Shown: positions 35,831 to 45,688, counted from the first letter of the stretch. The stretch: DNA of 64,000 nucleotides from Chitinophaga sp. HK235 (GCF_018255755.1 NZ_CP073766.1:6942501-7006500); one strand, 5' to 3'. The notes: a model not told the origin generated them from the sequence alone. Program-made: numbers and translations.

Positions 35831-38824
35831 TCAGAAGTCTATGCCCAGGTGGAAACTGGCCCTTTTGCTGGCCGGATAAGGCATTACGTCCACACCGGTA
35901 GACAGCCCGTTACTACCGCGGCTTTGCGCAGTGGTAATGGTATTGCTGCCGAAGTTGGACACTTCCGGATCATATCCTACGTATTTGGTCCAGGTGAAGA
36001 AGTTGTTGGCGGAGATGCCCAGCCGTATTCCTTTCACTGTTTTGGTGTTTTTCAGCGGCACATTGTAATAGAGGCCGATCTCACGGACACGCACATAGGA
36101 AGCATCCTGCACGTAAATACCTGCACCGCCGCCAGGCCTGTACGCACCTGCTTTCTGGCCGTTGATCAGATCATCATAATCTGCTGAGGTAGCACCGCCG
36201 TCATTCAGCAACTGGGTAAGGTTGATGTTGTCACCACCTTTTTTCCAGTGAATGAGGAAGCGCAACGAGAAGTTTTTCAGGAAAGTGATATCATTGAAAA
36301 AGCTCATCTGGAAGCGGGGTTCCGCATCGCCGACTACTACCAGGTCTTTGTTCACGATTCCTTTGATCTGGGTAACCGGGCTGCCTTCTTCCAGGTAGAA
36401 GGTACCCAGTGAAGCACCAAAGGCGCCGATGGCGTATGGAGGAATCACCAGTTTGGTCATTTTGGAGCGGTTGCGCCACCAGTTGATATTGGAGGTCCAT
36501 TTCACTTTGGGCGTATTCACCGGGATAACAGTGAGGCCCAGCTCTATACCGTTGTTGCTGAGGTCACCACTGTTTTTCCATTCAATTGCATAACCGCTGG
36601 AAGAGGGGATATTATGCCGTAATAAAACGTCGTAGATGCGTTTATTATAGTAAGTGGCTTCCAGGGCAACACGGCCGTTGAACAGGCTGAAATCGAGACC
36701 TGTCTCCAGTTCTGTCTGTCTTTCCGGTTTGATGTCAGGGTTGCCCAGCAGGTTGTCTACCAGTATGCCGGGATAGCCGCCGATATTGCTGCCCAGCATG
36801 CCCGTAAATTTACTGCCATAGGGCGGCACGTTACCGGACTGGCCGTAGGCGATACGTACTTTCAGGTTATCTACCTTGTCCACATTCCAGAACTTCATTT
36901 TGGTGATGTTCCAGGAGAAGGCTCCTTTGGGGAAGACGTAGTATTTGCGGTAGTCTCCGTTGTTGGTGGAACGGTCAAAACGTACGCCGCCGCTGAGAGT
37001 GAAGGCATCCATCAGTGAGAGGTCTTCCTGTACAAACATACCGTTGTCGCGGTATTTCTGACGGAACTGACGGGTGGTGGTGTTACCGCTGGCATCAACG
37101 TTGGATTGTCCGTTTACCAGGTTGGTGGCAGAGGTTACGATGTTGTCCAGATAACCGGTTTCCAGCGTGGCGCCGGCGGTGCTGGTGAGGGTGAGGTTTT
37201 CATGTGGTGTGAAGGTGTTCACTACAAAACCTGCCAGGTTGGTATTGAGGTTGTTGGTGTTGCCCTGTATAGAGTGACCCTGCTGTGCTTTTTCTTCAAA
37301 CTGCAGGTCACGCGGGAATACGGCGGTTGTTTTTAAATTGAAATAATCCACACCGGCCCGCACGAGGAATTTGGTGGTGGAGTGGTTGCTCTGCTGGAGG
37401 CGGTATTCGAGGTTACCCCCACCTACAAAGCGGTTTACCCCTTCGTTGTTGATCATCTTGTCGCGTGTTTCCAGCGGATTGGAGTTGGAAAACGGATTAC
37501 GCGGATATTCACCGAGTGCGTTGGGATGCAGTTCTGCAAAGCCCGGGGTGGTAGAGAGGGCTACACCATAGGAGACACTGTTGTTGTCGTTGTTGGTGAG
37601 ACCTCTGTCGGAAGAAGAGTTGATAAAGTTGGTAGTAACGCCAACGGTTAAACGATCATTTATTTTATGCTCTACATTTAGGCGCAGGGAGTTATTGAAA
37701 TAGCCGGTATTTTTAACGATACCGTTTTCCTGCCTGCGGTTTCCTGCCAGGTAGAACGTTGTTTTTTCGGAACCTCCACTTAAGGAGATGCCGGTATTGA
37801 GCACGAGGCCGGTCTGGCCGAACATTTCCTTTTCATAGTCATATATTTTGCCAGCGCTTTGTGCGGCTTCAAACTGAGCTTTCATGGCGGCGCGGGCATT
37901 TTTTACGTCGGGGTCGTTGCTGGTGGCACTACCACCCAGATCAGCGGCTGTTTCGGCTGTGAATTGCCTCACACCCATCAGGTGCCGTACTTTGGCGAAA
38001 CCTACCTCCTGGTTGAAGCTCACTTTTGTTTTACCGGCTTTTCCCTTTTTGGTGGTGATGATGATTACACCTGCGGCGGCTTTGGCGCCATACATGGCAG
38101 CAGCGGAAGCACCTTTCAGGATCTCTATGTTCTCAATATCTTCCGGATTAAGGTCAGCGATGCGGCTGGAGGGGTTGTCCTGGTTGTTGGGGTTACCGGC
38201 GGTGGCAGCGGCGGTAACATCGTTGAGACCGGCAGGAACACTGGCGTTGTTGAAGAAAATTCCATCTACAACATACAGTGGCTGGGAGTTGCCGAATACG
38301 GAGGTGATACCACGCAGTTTAACGGAGATGCCGCCGCCGGGAGCACCTGAGTTGGCGGTGATCATGGCTCCGGGTACTTTACCGCTGAGGGCTGCGTCAA
38401 ATGTCTGGGCCGGCGCTACGCCTGTCAGTTCTTTACCCGAGATGGTGGCCACGGCATTGGCCAGGTTTTTCCTTTTGATGTTGGTGGCCAATCCGGTCAC
38501 CACGATTTCCTCCAGCCTGGCGAAATCTTCTTCCAGCGTGATGTTGAGCGAAGTGGCTCCTGGTGGGATGGCTACAGTCTGGGTCTTGTAGCCGGTGTAA
38601 CTGACGATCAGCTTTGAAACAGAGGCCGGCACGCCGATCGAATACTTTCCTTCTGCATCGGAAATGGCCCCCTTGTTGCTGTTGGGCACTCTTACGGTAG
38701 CGCCTGGGATAGGATTACCATTGGTAGCATCCTTGATCCTTCCTGAAATGTTTTGTTGTGCAATTAATGCAAGGGAGCTGCATAAGCATAACAGCACCAG
38801 CATGCTGGATTTTGGTAGAAGCAT
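35831..38824 (-). CDS. SusC/RagA TonB-linked outer-membrane transporter
   Basis: This 997-residue protein has a signal peptide (MLVLLCLCSSLALIAQ), a carboxypeptidase-like domain (ISGRIKDATNGNPIPGATVR..SDAEGKYSIG), a TonB-box-like region (LEEIVVTGLA), a plug with SGKVPGAMITANSGAPGG and LYVVDGIFFN, and ASAAAMYGAKAAAGVIIITT. A large beta-barrel follows, ending in an aromatic strand (ASFHLGIDF). It lacks the N-terminal STN domain that couples some SusC proteins to FecR and an ECF sigma factor, so direct sigma/anti-sigma control is not expected. It is the first gene of a two-gene unit with SusD. Confidence 0.95.
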   Translation of the reverse strand: MLLPKSSMLVLLCLCSSLALIAQQNISGRIKDATNGNPIPGATVRVPNSNKGAISDAEGKYSIGVPASVSKLIVSYTGYKTQTVAIPPGATSLNITLEEDFARLEEIVVTGLATNIKRKNLANAVATISGKELTGVAPAQTFDAALSGKVPGAMITANSGAPGGGISVKLRGITSVFGNSQPLYVVDGIFFNNASVPAGLNDVTAAATAGNPNNQDNPSSRIADLNPEDIENIEILKGASAAAMYGAKAAAGVIIITTKKGKAGKTKVSFNQEVGFAKVRHLMGVRQFTAETAADLGGSATSNDPDVKNARAAMKAQFEAAQSAGKIYDYEKEMFGQTGLVLNTGISLSGGSEKTTFYLAGNRRQENGIVKNTGYFNNSLRLNVEHKINDRLTVGVTTNFINSSSDRGLTNNDNNSVSYGVALSTTPGFAELHPNALGEYPRNPFSNSNPLETRDKMINNEGVNRFVGGGNLEYRLQQSNHSTTKFLVRAGVDYFNLKTTAVFPRDLQFEEKAQQGHSIQGNTNNLNTNLAGFVVNTFTPHENLTLTSTAGATLETGYLDNIVTSATNLVNGQSNVDASGNTTTRQFRQKYRDNGMFVQEDLSLMDAFTLSGGVRFDRSTNNGDYRKYYVFPKGAFSWNITKMKFWNVDKVDNLKVRIAYGQSGNVPPYGSKFTGMLGSNIGGYPGILVDNLLGNPDIKPERQTELETGLDFSLFNGRVALEATYYNKRIYDVLLRHNIPSSSGYAIEWKNSGDLSNNGIELGLTVIPVNTPKVKWTSNINWWRNRSKMTKLVIPPYAIGAFGASLGTFYLEEGSPVTQIKGIVNKDLVVVGDAEPRFQMSFFNDITFLKNFSLRFLIHWKKGGDNINLTQLLNDGGATSADYDDLINGQKAGAYRPGGGAGIYVQDASYVRVREIGLYYNVPLKNTKTVKGIRLGISANNFFTWTKYVGYDPEVSNFGSNTITTAQSRGSNGLSTGVDVMPYPASKRASFHLGIDF

Positions 38825-39134
38825 AGCACGAAATGGTTTAGATTAAAATGATGGACAAATCACGGTTACAGTAAATAAGAATTTTAGTGAATGGGGAATA
38901 CGGTTATCTGAGTTGTTTGAATTATTTTGGTTGAAAAACTATATCTCCTCTATACTGCTACCGGCGTTGGCATCTGTCAGGTTTTCAATATCGGGGCGCC
39001 AAAAAGCAGAACTATCCTGGTTTGAGCTATTGTTGTAACTTACTATCGATCTGGTAGTTTACGAAAAATCGTTCTGACTTCAACTTTTTTGTTTGACTTA
39101 TTTAGGTTATATTTTTCTCGTAACTTGCCGTCTT
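38825..39134. other. 310-base gap between susC-like gene and thyA
   Basis: The gap is AT-rich and divergent, so it should hold promoters for both genes. A TAACTTGC sequence at about 39121-39128, close to the TAnnTTTG box, lies just before thyA without a good -33 box. I see no hairpin, repeat or convincing reading frame. Confidence 0.4.
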
Positions 39135-39956
39135 ATGGAACAGTATTTAGCTTTATTACAACACATTATTAAAGAAGGTGTTGTTAAAACAGACCGTACC
39201 GGCACCGGAACCACCAGTTGTTTTGGGTATCAGATGCGATTTAATCTCCAGGACGGATTTCCGGTAGTGACTACCAAAAAACTGCATTTAAAATCCATCA
39301 TATACGAACTGCTCTGGTTCCTGAAAGGCGATACCAATATCGGCTGGCTGAAAGAACATGGTGTATCCATCTGGAACGAATGGGCCGATAAAAATGGCGA
39401 TCTGGGCCCGGTTTATGGCAAACAGTGGCGCAGCTGGGAAACACCTTCCGGAGAAGTGATTGATCAGATCAGCATCGCCCTCGATACCATCAAAAAAAAT
39501 CCGGACTCCCGCCGCATTATCGTTAATGCATGGAATGTAGGCGAACTGTCCAAAATGGCGCTCAGCCCCTGTCACTGTCTCTTCCAGTTTTATGTAACAC
39601 CGCCGGATACGTCCAAAGGGGAAACCAGAGGTAAACTCAGCTGTCAGCTCTACCAGCGCAGCGCAGACGTATTCCTCGGCGTTCCGTTCAACATTGCCTC
39701 TTACGCCCTGCTCACCATGATGATGGCACAGGTTTGCGATCTCGATGCAGGTGACTTCATCCATACCTTTGGTGACGTACACCTGTATAGCAATCACATG
39801 GAGCAGGCTAAACTGCAACTGAGCCGTACACCATTCCCACTGCCGGTTATGAAAATAAACCCGGAAGTGAAAGACCTTTTTGCATTTAAATATGAGGATT
39901 TCGAACTGGTCAACTATCAGTTTCATCCTGCCATCAAAGCACCAGTAGCTATCTGA
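39135..39956 (+). CDS. thyA: Thymidylate synthase
   Basis: The 273-residue enzyme begins at ATG 39135 (MEQYLALLQH). It makes dTMP from dUMP with methylene-tetrahydrofolate. Motifs: RTGTGTTSCFGYQMRFNL, KKLHLKSIIYELLWFLKGDTN, DLGPVYGKQWRSW, the catalytic cysteine C146 in SPCHCLFQFYV, QRSADVFLGVPFNIASYALL and HLYSNH. C146 coincides with the number in the E. coli enzyme. The dihydrofolate reductase gene starts one base after the stop, which couples dTMP synthesis to regeneration of tetrahydrofolate. Confidence 0.97.
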   Translation: MEQYLALLQHIIKEGVVKTDRTGTGTTSCFGYQMRFNLQDGFPVVTTKKLHLKSIIYELLWFLKGDTNIGWLKEHGVSIWNEWADKNGDLGPVYGKQWRSWETPSGEVIDQISIALDTIKKNPDSRRIIVNAWNVGELSKMALSPCHCLFQFYVTPPDTSKGETRGKLSCQLYQRSADVFLGVPFNIASYALLTMMMAQVCDLDAGDFIHTFGDVHLYSNHMEQAKLQLSRTPFPLPVMKINPEVKDLFAFKYEDFELVNYQFHPAIKAPVAI

Positions 39957-39957
39957 T

Positions 39958-40458
39958 ATGACGATATCCATTATTGTGGCCGCATCAGAAAACAATGTGA
40001 TTGGTATCAACAACCAATTGCCCTGGCGCCTGTCTACAGACCTGAAATACTTTAAAAGCACTACACTGGGCAAGCCCATTATCATGGGCCGGAAAACCTT
40101 CGACTCCCTGGGTAAACCATTGCCCGGCAGACCTAATATCGTTATCACCCGGCAGACCGGCTACCACCCGGAAGGTGCCTATGTGGTGTCCTCTATTGAT
40201 GAGGCCATCGCTAAAGCCCAAACTTTCGAAACGGAAGAGATATTTGTCACCGGTGGCTCACAGATATTTGAACAGGCCTGGTCTCAGATAGACCGGATCT
40301 ATCTGACACGGGTATACGCCGTAGTGCCGGGAGATGCTTTTTTCCCTGCTGTTCACGGCAATGAATGGAGTCTGGTGAGTGATGAAAGACATGAGCCGGA
40401 TGAGAAAAATGAATATGCTTTCTCTTTCCAGGTGTGGGAGCGCATAAAAACTACTTGA
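39958..40458 (+). CDS. folA: Dihydrofolate reductase
   Basis: The 166-residue protein shows the family order: AASENNVIGINNQLPWRLST (substrate and loop region), DLKYFKSTTLGKPIIMGRKT for NADPH and folate binding, LPGRPNIVITRQ, FVTGGSQIFEQ and DRIYLTRVY. It reduces dihydrofolate to tetrahydrofolate, which the adjoining ThyA consumes. It overlaps the convergent dnaG gene by 8 bases at the 3' ends, so no terminator fits between them. Confidence 0.96.
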   Translation: MTISIIVAASENNVIGINNQLPWRLSTDLKYFKSTTLGKPIIMGRKTFDSLGKPLPGRPNIVITRQTGYHPEGAYVVSSIDEAIAKAQTFETEEIFVTGGSQIFEQAWSQIDRIYLTRVYAVVPGDAFFPAVHGNEWSLVSDERHEPDEKNEYAFSFQVWERIKTT

Positions 40459-42424
40459 AAATAACAGTACCGAGGCCCTGGGTAAGCTCCTTCTCCAGGG
40501 CTTTCAGGTGCACCTGCATCTCCAGGCAGCGCATGATCTGGTCCATTTCGGTGGCTTTTTCCGCCTCGTCCTGATTTTCAACAATCAGCTTCTTGATTTT
40601 GCGCAGTATCAGATAATTGGTGGTGGATATGGTATCTTTCAGGTAAGCATTGTCACCATAAACAGTATCTATCTCAAAACGTTCCTTCCAGTTGATGCTC
40701 AGCTCCGCTTCCTTGTCTTCCAGAATCAGGGAAATGTATCTGCTCATGTCGGGGTCCTGGTGGTAAAGGAACCATTTTTTATCAGGGATGCTGCCGGAGT
40801 CGTAGAGTGTTTTGTATTCACGGAGTACACGCTTCACCATCTCGCTGTCGGCCAGCGATTCGAAATCATACGGAAGATGAAAGACATAGTCTGCCACCGT
40901 GTTGTTTTCTTCCTGGCTGAAAACTTTATCCCCGAAACGCAGCAGTATTTTCACCAGTTCCTTTTCCTGTTTTTCATCCCTGTTGAGCAGGGAAGAGATG
41001 GAAACCCCTGTTTCCGCGGCTTCCATGGCAGCGATGGCTTCCTCGCTCAGCACATCATCTGACTCTTCCGGCGCCGGATTGTTGCGGGTATTGGCCTGCT
41101 CGCGTTTGACCAGCCTCTCCCGGATATATTTGTTGACCAGCGCTATCAGGCCCTGCTCATCGATTTTGAGCAGCTGGCTGCACTGGCGGATATAGTCCTG
41201 TTGCCGGGTAAAATCTTCCGCTTTATCGATTTTAGAAATCGTTTCCGCGATCTCATTTACCAGCTGCGATTTTTTATTGCTGTCGTTGCCGGCTTCCTGC
41301 ATGTTAAGCTGTAGCTTAAACAGCACGAAGTCCTGCTTGTTTTCTTCTATGAAGCTGCGGAAGGCCTCGGCGCCGATACGTTGTACGTAACTGTCGGGGT
41401 CTTCCTTATCGGGCAGCAGTACCAGTTTTACGTTGAGGCTTTCTTCAATGGCCATATCCAGACCACGGAGGGCGGCCTTAATACCGGCACTGTCGCCATC
41501 GTAGATGATGGTGAGGTTGTTGGTATATTTTTTAATGAGCCGCAGCTGGTCCTGTGTAAGGGAAGTACCGCTGGAAGCTACCACGTTTTCCACACCTGCC
41601 TGGTGCAGAGAGATCACGTCGGTATAACCTTCCACCAACAGGCACTCATTGAGCTTGTCGATCGCATGGCGCGCGAAGTAGGTGCCATACAGCACCCGGC
41701 TCTTGACATAAATCTCGTTTTCCGGAGAGTTGATGTATTTGGGTGCCCTGTCTGATTTGACAAGGATACGGGCCCCGAAGCCCAGGATCTTGCCCGACTG
41801 GTTATGTATAGGGAAGATGACACGGCCCCGGTAGTTATCGGCCGGTTGCTCATTACGCATCGTCACCAGCCCTGTTTTTTGCAGGTATTCCAGGTTGTAG
41901 CCCTTGGACAGTGCGGTTTGGGCAAAGGTGTCACGTTGGTTCAGACAGTATCCCAACTGGAATTTACGGACGGTCTCTTCTGTAAAACCACGTTCTTCAA
42001 AATAACTAAGCCCTACGTTCTGCCCTTCCTCTGTATTGAACAGGGTATCGGAAAAGTATTCCCGGGCAAAGCCGTTGATAATAAACAAACTGTCCGACAT
42101 CAGCTGATGCTGGCGCAGTTCCGGGCTTACCTCTGTTTCTTCAATCTCAACCTGATACTTCTGTGCCAGCCATTTGATAGCTTCCACATAGGAATACTTC
42201 TCGTGCTCCATGACAAAGCTGATGGCGTTGCCGCTTTTGCCACAGCCAAAACACTTGTAGATTTCTTTGCTGGGAGATACGGTGAAAGAAGGCGACTTTT
42301 CGTTGTGAAAAGGACAGAGGCCCATATAGTTGGCTCCGCGCTTTTTCAGTTTCACGAAAGAGCCCACAATTTCCACAATATCAATGCGGCCAAGTATCTG
42401 TTGTATGGATTGTTGAGATATCAC
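40451..42424 (-). CDS. dnaG: DNA primase
   Basis: The 657-residue primase makes RNA primers at replication forks. The N-terminal zinc-binding domain has C37, H40, C58 and C61 (GLCPFHNEKSPSF, YKCFGCGKSGNAI). The RNA polymerase part has FGARIL, LLVEGYTDVISLHQAGV (Toprim glutamate), SSGTSLT and YDGDSAGIKAALRG (Toprim DGD). The C-terminal 180 residues are a helicase-interaction region, as usual poorly conserved. Its 3' end overlaps folA by 8 bases. Confidence 0.97.
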   Translation of the reverse strand: MISQQSIQQILGRIDIVEIVGSFVKLKKRGANYMGLCPFHNEKSPSFTVSPSKEIYKCFGCGKSGNAISFVMEHEKYSYVEAIKWLAQKYQVEIEETEVSPELRQHQLMSDSLFIINGFAREYFSDTLFNTEEGQNVGLSYFEERGFTEETVRKFQLGYCLNQRDTFAQTALSKGYNLEYLQKTGLVTMRNEQPADNYRGRVIFPIHNQSGKILGFGARILVKSDRAPKYINSPENEIYVKSRVLYGTYFARHAIDKLNECLLVEGYTDVISLHQAGVENVVASSGTSLTQDQLRLIKKYTNNLTIIYDGDSAGIKAALRGLDMAIEESLNVKLVLLPDKEDPDSYVQRIGAEAFRSFIEENKQDFVLFKLQLNMQEAGNDSNKKSQLVNEIAETISKIDKAEDFTRQQDYIRQCSQLLKIDEQGLIALVNKYIRERLVKREQANTRNNPAPEESDDVLSEEAIAAMEAAETGVSISSLLNRDEKQEKELVKILLRFGDKVFSQEENNTVADYVFHLPYDFESLADSEMVKRVLREYKTLYDSGSIPDKKWFLYHQDPDMSRYISLILEDKEAELSINWKERFEIDTVYGDNAYLKDTISTTNYLILRKIKKLIVENQDEAEKATEMDQIMRCLEMQVHLKALEKELTQGLGTVIFK

Positions 42425-42480
42425 AGTCTGATCAATGCAACTGCAAACATACGGTAATTTCTCCGGAGCAGTGGAAAACG

Positions 42481-42509
42481 TTGTGTAACGCTTCTTTTGC
42501 TTATATTTG
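42481..42509 (+). promoter_or_regulatory. Promoter of the thiolase gene
   Basis: TTG (42481-42483), 18 bases, then TATATTTG (42502-42509). The -7 box is perfect and the -33 box partial. The start lies 41 bases downstream. Confidence 0.5.
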
Positions 42510-42550
42510 GTAGATTATATTAATCTCGCCAAATCAATCTTATTTATCAG

Positions 42551-43723
42551 ATGAAAGAAGTATTTATAGTAGCAACTGCCCGCACGCCGATTGGAGGTTT
42601 CAATGGCGCGTTGTCAGGTGTTCCTGCTGTTAAACTGGGTTCCACTGTTATCAAAGCCGCTCTGGAAAGAGCTGGTATAGACGCTGCCCAGGTGAATGAA
42701 GTATATATGGGCAATGTGATCAGTGCCAATCTGGGACAAGCCCCTGCCACCCAGGCCAGTCTGGGTGCTGGTGTACCCAATAAAGTGCCTGCCACTACTG
42801 TTAACAAGGTATGTGCTTCAGGTATGAAATCCATTATGCTGGGTGCCCAAAGCATTATGCTGGGCGATAACGATATTGTTGTGGCTGGTGGTATGGAAAA
42901 TATGAGCGCTGTGCCTTTTTACCTCGATAAAGCCCGCACTGGTTATAAACTGGGTGCCGGTACTGTAATCGACGGTATTATCCGTGACGGCCTCTGGGAC
43001 CCTTATAAGGACTTCCACATGGGCAATGCTGCAGAGCTCTGCGCCGCAGAATACCATATTACCCGGGAAGACCAGGACGCCTATGCGATTGAAAGCTATC
43101 GCCGCGCCGCTGCTGCCTGGGAAAAAGGATTTTACAAAAAAGAAGTGGTGCCGGTGGAAGTGCCCGGTAAAAACGTGGTGACAGTGGCTGAAGATGAAGA
43201 TTACAAAAAAGTGATCCTCGAAAAAGTGCCTTCCCTGAAACCTACCTTCCAGAAAGATGGTACCATCACTGCTGCTAATGCCTCCAATCTCAACGATGGC
43301 GCTGCTGCCGTAGTATTGGTGAGTGGGGAGAAAGTAAAGGAACTGGGACTGAAGCCCCTGGCTAAAATCATCAGTTTCGCAGATGCTTCCCAGGCGCCGG
43401 AATGGTTTACCACCACACCGGTAAAAGCTGTTGAGAAAGCACTGGCCAAAGCCAATCTGAAAATTGAGGACATGGACTTTGCAGAGGTAAACGAAGCCTT
43501 CTCTTGTGTGCCGATCGCCAATGCCAAAGACCTGGGTATGTCACTCGACAAAGTGAACGTATGGGGCGGTGCCGTAGCTATGGGACACCCTATCGGCTGC
43601 AGCGGAGCCAGGATCGTGGTAACGCTCAACTCCATCCTGCACGAAAACAACAGCCGCTACGGTGTGGCTGCTATCTGCAATGGTGGTGGTGGTGCCAGCG
43701 CTATGATCATCGAAAAAGTATAA
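42551..43723 (+). CDS. Acetyl-CoA C-acyltransferase (thiolase)
   Basis: This 390-residue thiolase has the catalytic cysteine C88 in NKVCASGMKSI, the histidine H346 in AMGHPIGCSGAR and the second cysteine C376 in ICNGGGGAS. The N-terminal ARTPIGGFNGALS is typical. It either condenses two acetyl-CoA to acetoacetyl-CoA or runs the reverse step in beta-oxidation; sequence alone does not separate the biosynthetic and degradative types. It stands alone, with its own promoter and terminator. Confidence 0.95.
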   Translation: MKEVFIVATARTPIGGFNGALSGVPAVKLGSTVIKAALERAGIDAAQVNEVYMGNVISANLGQAPATQASLGAGVPNKVPATTVNKVCASGMKSIMLGAQSIMLGDNDIVVAGGMENMSAVPFYLDKARTGYKLGAGTVIDGIIRDGLWDPYKDFHMGNAAELCAAEYHITREDQDAYAIESYRRAAAAWEKGFYKKEVVPVEVPGKNVVTVAEDEDYKKVILEKVPSLKPTFQKDGTITAANASNLNDGAAAVVLVSGEKVKELGLKPLAKIISFADASQAPEWFTTTPVKAVEKALAKANLKIEDMDFAEVNEAFSCVPIANAKDLGMSLDKVNVWGGAVAMGHPIGCSGARIVVTLNSILHENNSRYGVAAICNGGGGASAMIIEKV

Positions 43724-43739
43724 GACAATATTGAAATAG

Positions 43740-43777
43740 ATAGGGTGATGGAAATATTCCGTCACCCTATTTTTTTT
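43740..43777 (+). terminator. Intrinsic terminator after the thiolase gene
   Basis: Arms ATAGGGTGA (43740-43748) and TCACCCTAT (43762-43770) with a 13-base loop, followed by a T run. Confidence 0.75.
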
Positions 43778-43780
43778 ATG

Positions 43781-44401
43781 TTAGTCCAACACAATAACCG
43801 TGTCTTTCTTCGCTTTCCCGTAACCCCACTGTATCAGAACGCTGTCTGCTCCCTTTTTTTCCATCCGGAGGTTTTTAATCACTCCCTGTGGTTGGATGAT
43901 GCCCGGTGTTATTTTCTCAAAAAGCCAGTATTTATCGCTGATCAGGCTGTAAACCGGCGCTGATGACAGAATGCCGCTTGTTTTGGATTGAAGGGCATAG
44001 TCGTTGTCGATGTTGTAGCGGCGGAAATCACTGTCCGACAGGAGCGTGAGCGCGACTACGATGGTGAGTACCCGCAGGGGTGGGATCATCAGTCCCAGCA
44101 GCAGTACAAAGGGAAACCCGAAAAATGCCATCAGATAGGCATGTCTGGCATCGTTGCCGGGTTTGCTCAGGCCATACAGTATCATGCCGGTGCCGGCGTA
44201 CAGGGTGAAAAACACCCGCTCGGTTTGGGTGCCTTTAAAACCATAATCATTGAGCATCAGGAACAGGCAGATGGCCGACAGGACCAGGAAAATGAGATGG
44301 ATGTACCAGGTGAGTGCCAGCGTCAGTGGCGCTTTAAATTTTTTAATTTTGCAGGAAAGCCCTGTCAGAAAACAGATGGTGAGAATCGTTAAGGTGATCA
44401 T
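43781..44401 (-). CDS. Hypothetical membrane protein
   Basis: This 206-residue protein is hydrophobic up to about residue 120, with four or five membrane segments, for example ITLTILTICFLTGL, YIHLIFLVLSAICLFLM and FFGFPFVLLLGLMI. The C-terminal 80 residues are soluble and end in DTVIVLD. I do not recognise a family. It is convergent with the thiolase gene and divergent from pdhB, and it has no close neighbour on its strand. The 232 bases upstream are AT-rich and carry the pdhB promoter. Confidence 0.6.
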   Translation of the reverse strand: MITLTILTICFLTGLSCKIKKFKAPLTLALTWYIHLIFLVLSAICLFLMLNDYGFKGTQTERVFFTLYAGTGMILYGLSKPGNDARHAYLMAFFGFPFVLLLGLMIPPLRVLTIVVALTLLSDSDFRRYNIDNDYALQSKTSGILSSAPVYSLISDKYWLFEKITPGIIQPQGVIKNLRMEKKGADSVLIQWGYGKAKKDTVIVLD

Positions 44402-44549
44402 AGCTGGTGATGGAAAATGGCATCAGGATATTAAAATATAAATATATAAATATTTTATAATGATTATATTTTCTTTTCTCCGGCTGATGAAAAATGAACA
44501 GTGGCTTGTGGGTATAAAGTGTGTCAGCGGTCATATTAATTATTAATCC

Positions 44550-44580
44550 TTTGCTTTTTCACCAACAAACAATATTTTTG
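44550..44580 (+). promoter_or_regulatory. Promoter of pdhB, TTTG-N19-TATTTTTG
   Basis: TTTG (44550-44553) and TATTTTTG (44573-44580) are spaced by 19 bases, a perfect match to the Bacteroidota consensus. The leader before ATG 44634 is about 45-50 bases. Confidence 0.8.
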
Positions 44581-44633
44581 CCCTGCCTTACCACAGTCAG
44601 GCATTTAAACTTTCAAACTTTATTAAGAATAGC

Positions 44634-45617
44634 ATGCGTCAGATAGCTTTCAGACAAGCCTTAAGAGAAGCCATGCAGGAGGAATTTCGCCGTGATGAAC
44701 GGGTGCTCCTGATGGGTGAGGAAGTAGCCGAATATAATGGTGCTTATAAAGTGAGCCAGGGAATGCTGGATGAGTTTGGTCCAAAACGTGTTATTGACAC
44801 GCCGATCGCAGAACTTGGTTTTGCTGCTATCGGAGTTGGTGCTGCTCAGAACGGCCTTCGCCCGATAATTGAATTCATGACCTGGAACTTCGCTAACCTG
44901 GCGATTGATCAGATCCTTAACACAGCTTCCAAAATGCTGGCCATGAGTGGCGGACAGATTGGCTGCCCGATCGTTTTCCGCGGACCCAACGGTTCTGCCG
45001 GTCAGCTGGGCGCACAGCACTCCACTGCTTTTGAAAGTTATTACGCCAATATTCCGGGCCTGAAAGTAATATCCGTTTCCAATCCATACGATGCCAAAGG
45101 TTTGCTCAAAGCGGCTATCCGCGATGACGATCCGGTTGTTTTCATGGAAAGTGAAGTGATGTATGGTGATATGGGTGAAGTGCCTGAAGAAGAATACATC
45201 ATCCCTATCGGTAAAGCCGACATCAAACGCGCTGGTAAAGATGTGACCATCGTTTCTTTCAACAAAATGATGAAAGTAGCCCTGGGCGCAGCTGAAGAAC
45301 TGGCGAAAGAAGGCATCGAAGCCGAAGTAATCGACCTCCGTACCATCCGTCCGCTGGATTGGTTCACCATCCTGGAATCTGTTAAGAAAACCAACCGCCT
45401 GGTGATCGTGGAAGAACAATGGCCGTTCGCCAGCGTTTCTTCTGAAATTACCTACCGTATCCAGAAAGAAGGTTTCGACTACCTGGATGCACCTATCCGC
45501 CGTATCACTGCGGCTGACGCACCGATGCACTACGCTCCGAACCTGGTTAAACTGTACCTCCCTGATATCGAGCGTACCGTGAAACTGGTGAAGGAAGTAA
45601 TGTACATGAAGAAGTAA
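44634..45617 (+). CDS. pdhB: Pyruvate dehydrogenase E1 component, beta subunit
   Basis: The 327-residue protein has the transketolase pyrimidine-binding fold (LMGEEVAEYNGAYKVSQGML, DTPIAELGFAAIGVGAAQNG) and the C-terminal transketolase domain with DLRTIRPLDW and VEEQWPFASVSSEI. With an alpha subunit it binds thiamine diphosphate and decarboxylates pyruvate. The wording is that of the PdhB rather than the branched-chain type. The alpha subunit and E2 genes are not adjacent; the gene has its own promoter and terminator. This separation is not rare in Bacteroidota. Confidence 0.93.
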   Translation: MRQIAFRQALREAMQEEFRRDERVLLMGEEVAEYNGAYKVSQGMLDEFGPKRVIDTPIAELGFAAIGVGAAQNGLRPIIEFMTWNFANLAIDQILNTASKMLAMSGGQIGCPIVFRGPNGSAGQLGAQHSTAFESYYANIPGLKVISVSNPYDAKGLLKAAIRDDDPVVFMESEVMYGDMGEVPEEEYIIPIGKADIKRAGKDVTIVSFNKMMKVALGAAEELAKEGIEAEVIDLRTIRPLDWFTILESVKKTNRLVIVEEQWPFASVSSEITYRIQKEGFDYLDAPIRRITAADAPMHYAPNLVKLYLPDIERTVKLVKEVMYMKK

Positions 45618-45634
45618 TTTCCCTTCAGGATATA

Positions 45635-45671
45635 AAAAACGGCGAAGATGATCATCATCTTCGCCGTTTTT
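45635..45671. terminator. Bidirectional terminator
   Basis: A perfect palindrome of 18-base arms (45635-45652 and 45654-45671, containing AAAAACGGCGAAGATG) with A/T runs at both ends lies between convergent pdhB and cysM. Confidence 0.85.
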
Positions 45672-45688
45672 GTTGTGTGCTGTATTGA

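Noticed and set aside
38939..39058. Minus-strand open stretch reading QDSSAFWRPDIENLTDAN, upstream of the SusC-like gene
   Set aside because: It is open for about 39 residues but has no start codon in frame and no recognisable family, so I treat it as chance.
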